From: Bacteroidales bacterium
GTDB lineage: Bacteria; Bacteroidota; Bacteroidia; Bacteroidales; VadinHA17
DNA: 64,000 nucleotides
Assembly (NCBI GenBank): GCA_025454755.1
Contig: JALONV010000011.1
Coordinates: forward strand, 1-64,000
Direction: 5' to 3'
Shown: positions 43,918 through 53,300 of the stretch, one piece after another
Layout of the letters: the number at the start of each line of letters is the position of its first letter
How positions within the stretch are numbered: position 1 is the stretch's first letter
Position numbers and translations under genes: made by a program
Notes under the pieces: generated by a model
The model's database searches: none
What the model saw: only the letters and a program-made list of their open reading frames with translations
Told to the model about the DNA's origin: nothing

Positions 43918-46584
43918 TTAAAACTGAATCCTGTAACTCAGAACAGGTATGATGGGATTCTGGTATTCTTTTCTGAAGTTCTTTATGTCATTATCCCAGG
44001 ATTCTGTCAGCATGTTTTTCCTGTTAGTCAGGTTCATAATATCAAGGCTCCATTCGCCGGTGTATTTTGGTTTATTACGGGTGAATCTCAATTGCAGATC
44101 GATACGAAAATAATCGGAAGCTTTTTCAGTATAACCGTTATCCCAAATCTTCACCTCGTAGCCTTCAGCGAGAGATAGTTCCCTGTCAACCGGAAGGTAA
44201 CGCATTCCACCAATAAGGATAAAGCGCGTACTGATACTAAAGATATTCTGTTTGCCTTTCCCTAATTTGAATTCCTTTCCCAGCAGGCCGTTGGCGGCAT
44301 AAGAACCGTCATATTTTGTATGAAGCAGCTCACCTGGCTTGTTTCTAAATTTCGAATCATAGATTGTTCCATTAAGAATGAAAAAATAATCTTTCGAGAT
44401 ATATTTCTCGAGAGTAAGCTCCAAACCTTTATTATAAGCGGTTCCATAATTTACCAGTATGTTTCCTTCAAAACCATAATCCATATTGATAGTCGAAAAA
44501 TAAGGAGGGAAAGGATAGGCCGGAATATCATAAAGGTATTGATAATATGCTTCCGCTTTCAGGTGGAGGAATTCTGAGACCATGTAATTATAACCAATCA
44601 CATAGTGTCTTGCTTTAGTAAGTTCAAGGTTCTTATTCGGCTGGATAACAGCTCCGTCATGAAGGGTCATTTTCCCTGTGTATAGTGTTATTGATTCTTT
44701 TCTGCTGTGTACTCCGAAGCCGGCGCTAAGACTATGTTTCGGGCTTAACTGCCACTGGAAACCCAGCCTGGGTTCAATAGAGAAATTATTGTTAAGATAA
44801 AACTGTAAGAAATGAACACCTGAGTTCAGTGTAATTGCCTCGCTTATACGATATTTCCAGTTCAGGTATGTCTCCAGGGTACCTGCATGTTCTCTGCCAT
44901 CTGCATAGGTTTGTTTAAATACCTGTTCTCCGAAACCGGGATTATCCTTATCCTGAAACCAGTTATGCAGTGTATCAGAATACCATCCCAGGTAGGAATC
45001 ATTTAACGCTGTTTCGTACATAATACCGGCTTTGATCTTGTGTTTTGCATTTATCTTCTGGTTAATATTTACAGAGGCTTTTATCGAATAATCTTTTACA
45101 TCAGTCTTCCATTTGTAGTCAATTGGAGAGGCCACAGTTCCTATATTTGATTTCTCATCCCATGTATACTTCCAGCCTGAAAAAGCAACAACACTTTTAA
45201 TATAAGTTGAAGGATTGACCGTAAGATTGTTGGAAATCCCGACACAGGCCATATTGGAATTATTTACATAACCGGTTTCTCCTTCTTCATGACTTAATCC
45301 TCCAATCCCGAATATTGAAAAAACACCTGCTTTCACGGTGGGATGATATATCTTGAACGAGATATCCTGGAAATCAGGAACACTCATCAACTTTATTCCC
45401 AGGTGTTGGGCTATCCTGAGAGTGCTATACCTGTATTGGGCTATATAGGTTGTATTCGAGGATTTTTTCAACGGCCCTTCTATCATTAACTCGGTCCCGA
45501 TCAAACCGGCCTGGATGGTTTGTTCATGCTTTTCATTATTTCCGGTCCTGAGGCGGATATCAAAAACACCGGAGAGGGCGTTTCCGTATTCAGCAGGGAA
45601 CGCACCGGATAAAAAGTCTGAACCGGCAATCATATTATTACTTATAATACTCACACCGCCTCCGGATGCTCCAATATCAGAAAAGTGATTCAGATTTGGT
45701 ATCTCAATTCCTTCCAGCCTCCATTGCAAACCTTTTGGACTGTTCCCCCTTATAGCTATATGGTTTTTCCCGTCATTGGCTGATACAACACCCGGGTATG
45801 AGAGTATTGCCCTGGAAATATCTGACATGGATCCGGGATAAGTTTCAATTTCGTTTGCCGAGAAGCTACGGCCGCTGACAACCACAATATCATTGATCGT
45901 TTCTGACTTATTGTCTCTGGCATTAATTGTTACTTCTGACAAATTAACGATTGATTCTTCCATTTCCAGGGATACAATGAATTCTTTCCCTGAAGTAACA
46001 AGTATGTTTGAAACAGTTTTTGGCTCATATCCGACAGATGAAAATTTCAGATCATGCCTTCCTACCGGTACATTTTCAAATTTGAAATCTCCGTTCTTAT
46101 CGCTCACAATCCCTGTCAGAGGACTTACTGAGCCAAGAACTATATTTACTCCAGGCAGAGGAGTTTTTGAGTCCAGGTCGAGGATTCTCCCTTTAATCGT
46201 TTGTTCAGGTATAACCTTTTCAGGCTGAGGAGGCAAAGGAAAGATGAGTATTTTATTGCCTTTCTCGATATATTGCAGGGAATCTCCGGAAAAAACATGG
46301 TCAAGATGTTCTTTAATGCTCTGCCTGACAGGTTCAATATGGACCTGTTTGTTCAATGGTACATCCTGTCCGAAGCTGAAAGTAAAACCTCCTTCATTGC
46401 TCATTTTATTCAGGAATTGCCTTACAGTTAGTGTTTCATCAGGAAATTGCATCATTCTGCTCAGTATCGGGGATTGTGAAAAAGAGATCCGGAATAATCC
46501 TGAAAAAATGATAACCAGTAAAATCCTTGTAATAAGGTATTTCGTATGTGAATTGTAAAAATATGCTGGTCCGGATCGTTTCAT
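43918..46584 (-). CDS. TonB-dependent receptor with STN and carboxypeptidase-like domains
   Basis: 888 residues. After a signal peptide (to about 37) come an STN domain (about 40-115), a CarboxypepD_reg-like domain (about 128-215), the plug (about 225-340) and a beta-barrel ending in a C-terminal aromatic (YRIQF). STN domains pass the signal of ligand uptake to a FecR partner. FecR and sigma genes lie directly upstream in the same orientation, as expected for the Fec/Fox scheme. There is no SusD gene. Ligand unknown; a siderophore or small peptide is possible. Confidence 0.92.
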   Translation of the reverse strand: MKRSGPAYFYNSHTKYLITRILLVIIFSGLFRISFSQSPILSRMMQFPDETLTVRQFLNKMSNEGGFTFSFGQDVPLNKQVHIEPVRQSIKEHLDHVFSGDSLQYIEKGNKILIFPLPPQPEKVIPEQTIKGRILDLDSKTPLPGVNIVLGSVSPLTGIVSDKNGDFKFENVPVGRHDLKFSSVGYEPKTVSNILVTSGKEFIVSLEMEESIVNLSEVTINARDNKSETINDIVVVSGRSFSANEIETYPGSMSDISRAILSYPGVVSANDGKNHIAIRGNSPKGLQWRLEGIEIPNLNHFSDIGASGGGVSIISNNMIAGSDFLSGAFPAEYGNALSGVFDIRLRTGNNEKHEQTIQAGLIGTELMIEGPLKKSSNTTYIAQYRYSTLRIAQHLGIKLMSVPDFQDISFKIYHPTVKAGVFSIFGIGGLSHEEGETGYVNNSNMACVGISNNLTVNPSTYIKSVVAFSGWKYTWDEKSNIGTVASPIDYKWKTDVKDYSIKASVNINQKINAKHKIKAGIMYETALNDSYLGWYSDTLHNWFQDKDNPGFGEQVFKQTYADGREHAGTLETYLNWKYRISEAITLNSGVHFLQFYLNNNFSIEPRLGFQWQLSPKHSLSAGFGVHSRKESITLYTGKMTLHDGAVIQPNKNLELTKARHYVIGYNYMVSEFLHLKAEAYYQYLYDIPAYPFPPYFSTINMDYGFEGNILVNYGTAYNKGLELTLEKYISKDYFFILNGTIYDSKFRNKPGELLHTKYDGSYAANGLLGKEFKLGKGKQNIFSISTRFILIGGMRYLPVDRELSLAEGYEVKIWDNGYTEKASDYFRIDLQLRFTRNKPKYTGEWSLDIMNLTNRKNMLTESWDNDIKNFRKEYQNPIIPVLSYRIQF

Positions 46585-46593
46585 TATCGGATT

Positions 46594-47598
46594 CTAACGG
46601 AAGTAAAAAATTATTGTATCTGCATCCAAAGTATAATCGAGCTTCAAAACCAGTTTTATCTCTTCGAGTACACTTTCCAGTTTCTGGTTATCAAAGCGGG
46701 AGGTAAGACGAATATCGTTTTCACATGTATTCTTCAGTTTAAACTTTTTATTATAGAACGTTGTCAGTTCTTCAAGAACATTCTCTATTCTTTCATCATT
46801 GAAATTCAGGATTCCTGTTTTCCAGCTCAGGAAATTTGTATCCTTTGATTCAGTTACAGAGATAGCTCCCTTTCGTAAAAAAGCCTGTTCGCCTTTTGTT
46901 AAGATAGTCTTATTCGCCTTTGTATCAGGTGTAAAGAATGATACCTTACCGCTTATTACATGTATATCCACAGAACCATCGGCACTGTGAGATTTCAGAT
47001 TAAAGGAAGTGCCAAGAACTTCAACTATGGCATGTGAATTGATATTAATCCGGAATAATTTATCTGGATCTTCAGTAACATCGAAATATCCTTCTCCTGT
47101 TAAATCGACCTGTCTGCGGTTCTTTTGGAATCTTTCGGGATATTTGAATTTGGAATATTTGTTAAGAAAGACTTGCGAACCATCAGGCAGTATAATCTCT
47201 TTTTTGAAATCACCGGTACTCACAAGGATCATTTCCGGTTGTCTGAAAATATATTGTCTTGCCAGAATCCCGATTCCAAGAAGAATAATGATAACTGCTG
47301 CTGCTCTCAGGAAGCGGATCATATTCTCTTTGAGTAAAGGGTGGCCGGGATACTTGCTCCTTTCAAAATTTATTCGTCTCTTAACTTTCAACCAATCCTC
47401 AATTTTGTCATTGGATTGAAAATCCTTAATGTTTGCCGAATGATCCCAGATCTTCTTTGTTTCTTCAAACGATTTTCTGTTCTCAGGATCTTCATTCATC
47501 CAAATTTCGAGATCTTCCTTTTCACTTTCCGTGAAATCGCGTGTGAGGAATCTGACAATCCTGCCTTCATCGGTCATATGTTCTGAATTCTTTTTCAT
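46594..47598 (-). CDS. FecR-family anti-sigma factor
   Basis: 334 residues. A cytoplasmic N-terminal part (about 1-85, TRDFTESEKEDLEIWM) binds the sigma factor. One transmembrane helix follows (about 90-112), then a periplasmic FecR domain (about 118-215, IILPDGSQVFLN) and a DUF4974 tail (about 265-334). It relays the STN signal from the receptor to the sigma factor. It lies 9 bases upstream of the receptor gene and 100 bases after the sigma gene. Confidence 0.93.
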   Translation of the reverse strand: MKKNSEHMTDEGRIVRFLTRDFTESEKEDLEIWMNEDPENRKSFEETKKIWDHSANIKDFQSNDKIEDWLKVKRRINFERSKYPGHPLLKENMIRFLRAAAVIIILLGIGILARQYIFRQPEMILVSTGDFKKEIILPDGSQVFLNKYSKFKYPERFQKNRRQVDLTGEGYFDVTEDPDKLFRININSHAIVEVLGTSFNLKSHSADGSVDIHVISGKVSFFTPDTKANKTILTKGEQAFLRKGAISVTESKDTNFLSWKTGILNFNDERIENVLEELTTFYNKKFKLKNTCENDIRLTSRFDNQKLESVLEEIKLVLKLDYTLDADTIIFYFR

Positions 47599-47698
47599 AG
47601 TTACTGCTATTAAGACAATTGTATTTAGAAATACACGTATCTTATTACTGAATATTCTTCAGGATTTTTCCTTAAAATATATATGATGGGCTTTTTAT

Positions 47699-48250
47699 CT
47701 ATGACTTAAGATAGTCCTGAAGATAATTCCTGAGTATTTTTAATGCTTTCGATATTTGTGTTTCTACTGTCCGTATTGAAAGATTAAGAGTCTGTGCTAT
47801 TTCCCTGTTCCGCTTTCCTTCAACTCTGCTCATCAGGAAAATCTTCCGGCATTGTTCAGGTAATTGTGATACAATTTTATAAATCCGGTATTCGAGTTCC
47901 GTTTCCATTATCTTTTCTTCTGAATCTGATCCGGAAGCTTCTTGCGGTTTAAAATTCTCAAGATTTCTTTCTTGTCCCTGAATCTGTTTTAAATGATTCA
48001 GGCATCTGTTTCTGACCGACCGGAACAGATAGGATTTAAGAGAAGTAGTAATGATCAGAGAGTCGCGGATTTCAAACAGGTGCACAAAAAGATCCTGGAC
48101 TATCTCCCGTGCCTCTTCAGGATCATTAACATACTTGTTTGCGTAGGCTGAAAGTAATACGTAATACTCTTTAAAAAGCTCTTTATAAGAGCTTTCATAT
48201 CCTGCTTTTAATCCGTGGATTATTTTATTATCATAGTCTTTCAATCCCAT
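47699..48250 (-). CDS. ECF RNA polymerase sigma factor (Bacteroides expansion type)
   Basis: 183 residues. Region 2 (about 20-90) includes YVNDPEEAREIVQDLFVHLFE and region 4 (about 120-175) includes LPEQCRKIFLMSRVEGKRNREIA and a helix-turn-helix. This is the FecI-like group common in Bacteroidota. It should drive the downstream fecR, receptor and hydrolase genes once released. No TAnnTTTG is seen in front of it. Confidence 0.93.
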   Translation of the reverse strand: MGLKDYDNKIIHGLKAGYESSYKELFKEYYVLLSAYANKYVNDPEEAREIVQDLFVHLFEIRDSLIITTSLKSYLFRSVRNRCLNHLKQIQGQERNLENFKPQEASGSDSEEKIMETELEYRIYKIVSQLPEQCRKIFLMSRVEGKRNREIAQTLNLSIRTVETQISKALKILRNYLQDYLKS

Positions 48251-48635
48251 TCATAATAAAACATATAAATAGCAAATTGTAAGTTAAGAAATTAAATTCA
48301 GGTAAACTGATAGAAAACACCTGATTTATACTTTTCTCCCAGGGGGCAGGTGGCACCACATAAAAGAGTGTGACGCCTGCCTGCCGGCAGGCAGGGAATT
48401 GATGAAGTATCTTGCTGCACCCTTAAAATCAGTCAATTACAGCATTATTATCCGGCCATAAGTCAACACTTTATGAAAAATTTTTATAATTATGCTTTAT
48501 AATCAATCAGACCATTATTTGAAAGCCTGCTTAACAGATACTCAAACCTGCTTTAAATAATTGTTTAGACTCCAACCTCCGATGACAAATAAAATCTTAA
48601 ATTTGATTGCATCCTCATAAGGATCAGCATCAGCT
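48251..48635. other. Intergenic region with tRNA-Phe 3'-end-like fragment and palindrome
   Basis: 385 bases without a gene. CAGGTGGCACCA at 48347-48358 equals the expected 3' acceptor end of the tRNA-Phe whose 5' end is GGTGCCA. A perfect 20-bp palindrome CCTGCCTGCCGGCAGGCAGG is at 48376-48395. A TAAATTTG box lies at 48598. Confidence 0.5.
48598..48605 (+). promoter_or_regulatory. Candidate -7 element
   Basis: TAAATTTG, an exact TAnnTTTG 30 bases before ATG 48636; the matching -33 TTTG is missing. Confidence 0.35.
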
Positions 48636-49925
48636 ATGGCCCATCATAATACTATTAAGTACAATAACTATAAGAAACTAACTGACAGGTTGAATCTTTT
48701 TCCACAGGGTGCCTTCCCTTCTGAACTGCTTTTTGAAATACTGAAGATCCTTTTTTCAGAGAGGGAAGCAGCACTTGTTTCAGCATTGCCCATAAAACCT
48801 TTTAATGCCAAAAAAGCTGCAAAAATCTGGAAGATCAATGAACCGGATGCAAAGAGTATATTAAATGACCTGGCTGATAGGGGACTGCTGATTGATGCCT
48901 GTGAGAACGATGATGTATTATATTCCATGCCGCCTCCTATGGCAGGCTTTTTTGAGTTTTCTCTAATGAGATACAGAAATGATATTGATCAGCAGACTCT
49001 TTCCGAGCTCTTTTATCAGTACATGAATATTGAGGAAGACTTTATTAAAAACCTATTTACCAAAGGTGAGACCCAGCTGGGAAGAGTTTACGTTAACGAA
49101 GAGGTTCTCTCAAATGAGAATGCGCTTCATGTGCTTGATTATGAGAGAGCATCGGAAGTAATAAAAACTGCTGATTCAATAGGAATTGGGATCTGTTATT
49201 GCAGGCACAAGATGGAACACCTGGGAAAAAACTGTGATGCTCCCATGGACATATGCATGACATTTAATAAAAGTGCAAATTCACTGACGCGTCACGGAAT
49301 TGCGAGAAGGGTTGATGTTGCTGAAGGGATAGATCTTTTACAGAAAGCCAGGGATAATAACCTGGTGCAGTTTGGCGAAAATGTACAGGAAAAAGTGAAC
49401 TTCATCTGCAACTGCTGTGGATGTTGCTGTGAAGCCCTAATAGCCGCAAGGAAATTTGGATTTCTCAATCCCGTCCACACGACTAACTTTCTCCCGATTA
49501 TAGATGAAAATAATTGCAACGGCTGTGGGAAATGTGTTGCATTATGTCCTGTAGAAGCTATGACACTTGTATCATTCAACGATCCCGGCTTGCCAAACAG
49601 GAAAAAAGCAAAGTTGCAGCAGGAGATTTGTCTCGGTTGCGGTATGTGTCTCACAGGATGTGATAAAAAGGCTCTTGAGCTTCGTTCATGCAAGGAACGT
49701 GTGATCACACCTGTTAATTCAGTTCACAGGGTTGTAACGATGGCAATTGAGAGGGGCAAGCTTCAGAATCTTATTTTCGACAGGCAGGTTATGTTCAGTC
49801 ACAGAGCCATGGCGGCTATCCTGGGAGTAATTCTTAAGCTTCCACCACTGAAACAGGCTCTGGCAAGCGAGCAATTCAAATCACGATATCTTGTTTCGCT
49901 GATCAGGCGACAGAAATATTCATGA
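48636..49925 (+). CDS. Cysteine-rich 4Fe-4S dicluster protein with winged-helix N-terminus
   Basis: 429 residues. Residues about 50-100 look like a winged helix. A central region carries CYCRHK, CDAPMDIC and a dense cluster CNCCGCCC (six cysteines in eight positions). Two ferredoxin motifs follow: CNGCGKCVALCP and CLGCGMCLTGCD. This matches a group of ferredoxin-like proteins seen next to reductive pathways, with electron-transfer function presumed and partner unknown. No signal peptide. Single gene with a terminator 28 bases after the stop. Confidence 0.8.
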   Translation: MAHHNTIKYNNYKKLTDRLNLFPQGAFPSELLFEILKILFSEREAALVSALPIKPFNAKKAAKIWKINEPDAKSILNDLADRGLLIDACENDDVLYSMPPPMAGFFEFSLMRYRNDIDQQTLSELFYQYMNIEEDFIKNLFTKGETQLGRVYVNEEVLSNENALHVLDYERASEVIKTADSIGIGICYCRHKMEHLGKNCDAPMDICMTFNKSANSLTRHGIARRVDVAEGIDLLQKARDNNLVQFGENVQEKVNFICNCCGCCCEALIAARKFGFLNPVHTTNFLPIIDENNCNGCGKCVALCPVEAMTLVSFNDPGLPNRKKAKLQQEICLGCGMCLTGCDKKALELRSCKERVITPVNSVHRVVTMAIERGKLQNLIFDRQVMFSHRAMAAILGVILKLPPLKQALASEQFKSRYLVSLIRRQKYS

Positions 49926-49953
49926 TCCTGAAAGTGACGAGTGACATTTATGT

Positions 49954-49990
49954 AAAACCTGTAAGATCAACGTCTTGCGGGTTTTTGTTT
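49954..49990 (+). terminator. Rho-independent terminator, repeat copy B
   Basis: AAAACCTGTAAGA/TCTTGCGGGTTTT stem with loop TCAACG and T-tail, followed by GGTGACGGAATTGGTGAT. Near copy of 41320-41357. The remaining 50019-50354 holds nothing recognisable. Confidence 0.75.
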
Positions 49991-50354
49991 CTAAGAGGGT
50001 GACGGAATTGGTGATGAATTTTGCAACATTCACATAATCAAACAAATACAGTCCTTTTTAAATCATCTACTTCTTTTATATTTTAAGTCTCAGGTAATTT
50101 ATTATAGTGGTGTTTATCACATTACGATCCATGATAATATAAATATAGATTATTTCTGGTATCGATTGATATTGGCTTTACATTATAATAATAGTATCAT
50201 TTCTTTAAGATCAGAGAGAGGAAGAAATTGACATAAGGGGTTCTGAATCAAATAAATCCTATCTGCATATATGGGTCATTACCACGAAAAATGAGATCCG
50301 TAAAATTCATACGATCAGATTAAAAATAATAGAAGCCCGGGGGAAAGTTCAGAA

Positions 50355-53300
50355 TCACTGAATTATAATCTTTGGAAAATAAATATCATCGTTGTTTCTG
50401 ACTCGAATAAAATACAGGCCCTTTGATAAAAGTGTCAGATCAAGCTGGTTCAGTTCATCATTTTCCCAATCCTTTTCTGAGACAATTCTTCCGTATAAGT
50501 CTCTGACCTCAATCTTACTACCTGATGAAACACTTATGTTCATCTCAATATTAACAATTCCGTTAGTCGGATTTGGATAAACCTTCATTTCGGGGTTAGT
50601 TAATTCATCAGAACAATCCGTTGGTGAAACCCTGAGTTTTACAGGTCGCTGATATATTATTAAACCCGGGAGTGATGTATTCGTTATAAAGCATTCGTAA
50701 AGACCTCCGTCAGATTGTTGAAGATTAGTCATTAAATATTTATTATTTGCAGCATTGGAAATACAAACTCCATTTTTATACCACTGGTAAATATTATTCT
50801 CTGTACTATCCGTTGCGCTGAGTTGAATGCTTGAACCCTCAGTACATATGGTATCTATTTTATTGCCAATGCTATCCTGGGAATGATATGCAAATCCTTT
50901 ATAAGGCACATCTAAATTCGGAACGATATCTTCAAAACTGAATTGATTGTGATCTATCAGCAAAGTATCCAGTTTCCCCAGAGTAAGGGAAGAAAGTTCA
51001 TTGAGATTATTCCTGCTTAATTCCAGTGTTTGAAGTGAAGTTATATTGTTTATTGAAGCAGGTAAGGAACCTTTCAATTGATTGTCATCTAACCTCAATG
51101 CTTTCAAATTTATCATATCACCTATTTCATCCGGTATGTGACCTGATAAATTATTGTTCGACAAATCAAGACTCACCAAACCTGCGTTATAAACCGAACC
51201 TCCGTTTTCTCCAGTGTTCTCTCCGGGTGTAACTCCATACCATTCCGAAATTGGCTTAGAACTTAACCAGTTTGAATTATTCGTCCAGTTTTCTCCGTTA
51301 GTGGAATTGTAAATAATTACCAACGCGAGTGAATCCTTTTCCCTTCTGTTTGAAATAACAGTCAGATTAATGGGTCTTGAATTGATTATGAGACCTGTAA
51401 CGACTGAATCAGCAATTCTACAGGAATATGAACCGGCATCAGATAGTGAAAGATTGTTAATCAGATAATTACTTTCTGTGGCCAGAGCAATTTCTACATT
51501 ATTCTTATACCATTGATATTGATTATTAGTACCACCGCCAGTAGTTGTGAAAGCAAAAGATTCTCCTGTTCTGCGTTTTTCATTTCGTTTCTTACCAGTA
51601 CTATCCTGCGGTGAATACAAAAATGATTTTTTGGGAATATTTATATTTGGTTCAATGTCTTTGAATGTTAAGCAATTATTTTGAACCAACAAACTATCCA
51701 GATCATTCAATGTAAGCTTTGGTAATTTATCAAACCTGTTAACTTTTAATCTAAGTCTCTTTAACAAAGTAAGATTATTAATCCCGTTGGGAATTGCACC
51801 GGTCAGCTGGTTATTGGATAAACTTAAATCAGTAAGTTTGTTCAGATTTCCAATTGTTGGGTGGATAGCTCCTGTAAGTATATTACCATCCAATTGGAGA
51901 CTGGTAAGGTTTAACAGATTCCCAATTTCAGGTGGGATATCACCTGTAAGTTTATTGTAAGCTAAATTTAACTTTGTAAGATTAGTGAGGTTTCCAATTT
52001 CATCCGGGATAGTTCCTGTAAGCTGATTCTGACCCAACTCTAAAAGACGGAGCTTAGTCAGGTTGCCTATTTGCGATGGTATAGTGCCATAAAGAGAATT
52101 GGAAGTTAATTTTAATTCTTGCAGGTTTATCAATTTCCCAATTTGAATCGGAATAGTGCCACTAAAACTATTGCCGGACAAATGTAACAATGATAGTTTT
52201 ATCAGATTACCTATTTCAGGTTGAATTGTGCCAGAAAGCTTATTAGACATAACCCCAAACTCGGTAAGGTTCACCAATTTCCATATCCCCGACGGAATAG
52301 TCCCACTAAGATTAATGGCATCCAGCCTCAGACAAGTCAGCTTGGTGAGATCACCGATTTCTACTGGGATTGTCCCTCGAAGATTATTATAACCCAATTG
52401 TAAATTAGTAAGATTAGTAAGATTACCGACCTCTTTAGGAATCGAGCCGGTAAATTTATTGTTATTTAAATTTAAGTATTGAAGTCTGGTCATATTCCAG
52501 ATTTCTGAAGGAATCGTACCACTAAACTTATTGTTACTTAAATACAATCCGGTAAGATTTGTCAGGTTTTTTATTTCCGGGGGAATTGTGCCGGTAAGCT
52601 GATTTTTGTCAAAATTTAAAGTAGTAAGCTTATTTAGTTTCCAGATTCCTGGTGGAATAGTACCATTCAAACTGTTCTTATTCAATAATAGGCTGGATAG
52701 ATTCCTGAGATTGCAAATTTCCGGTTGTATTGTTCCTGAAAGCAGATTACCGGATAAATTTAAATCCACAAGGCTAATGAGTTTCCCTATTTCAAATGGA
52801 ATACTTCCGGTAATCTGATTGGTTCCAAAATTTAATTGTTTAAGATTAATCAGTCTTCCTATTACGGATGGAATTGAGCCATTTAGTTTATTACGTGATA
52901 AATCTAAAGAAGTAAGATTAATCAGGTTCCCAATTTCAGGTGAAATAACCCCTGTAAGTTGATTGGCAGTCAAATTCAACTTGGTAAGAGCTGTCAGATT
53001 TTCAATTTCAGGTGGGATAGACCCTGTAAGTTGATTCGAACCCAGTTCTAAAAGACGGAGCCTGGTCAGGTTGCCTATTTGTGATGGAATAGTGCCATAA
53101 AGGCTATTGGAAGATAACTTTAATTCTTGCAGGTTTATCAGATTTCCTATTTCTGCCGGAATAACGCCGCTAAAACTATTACCGGACAAATGTAACAGGG
53201 TAAGTTTTTTCAGATTACCTATTTCAGGTGGAATTTTGCCAGAAAGCTTATTAGATATAGCCCCAAACTCGGTAAGGTTTATTAATTTCCCTATTTCCGG

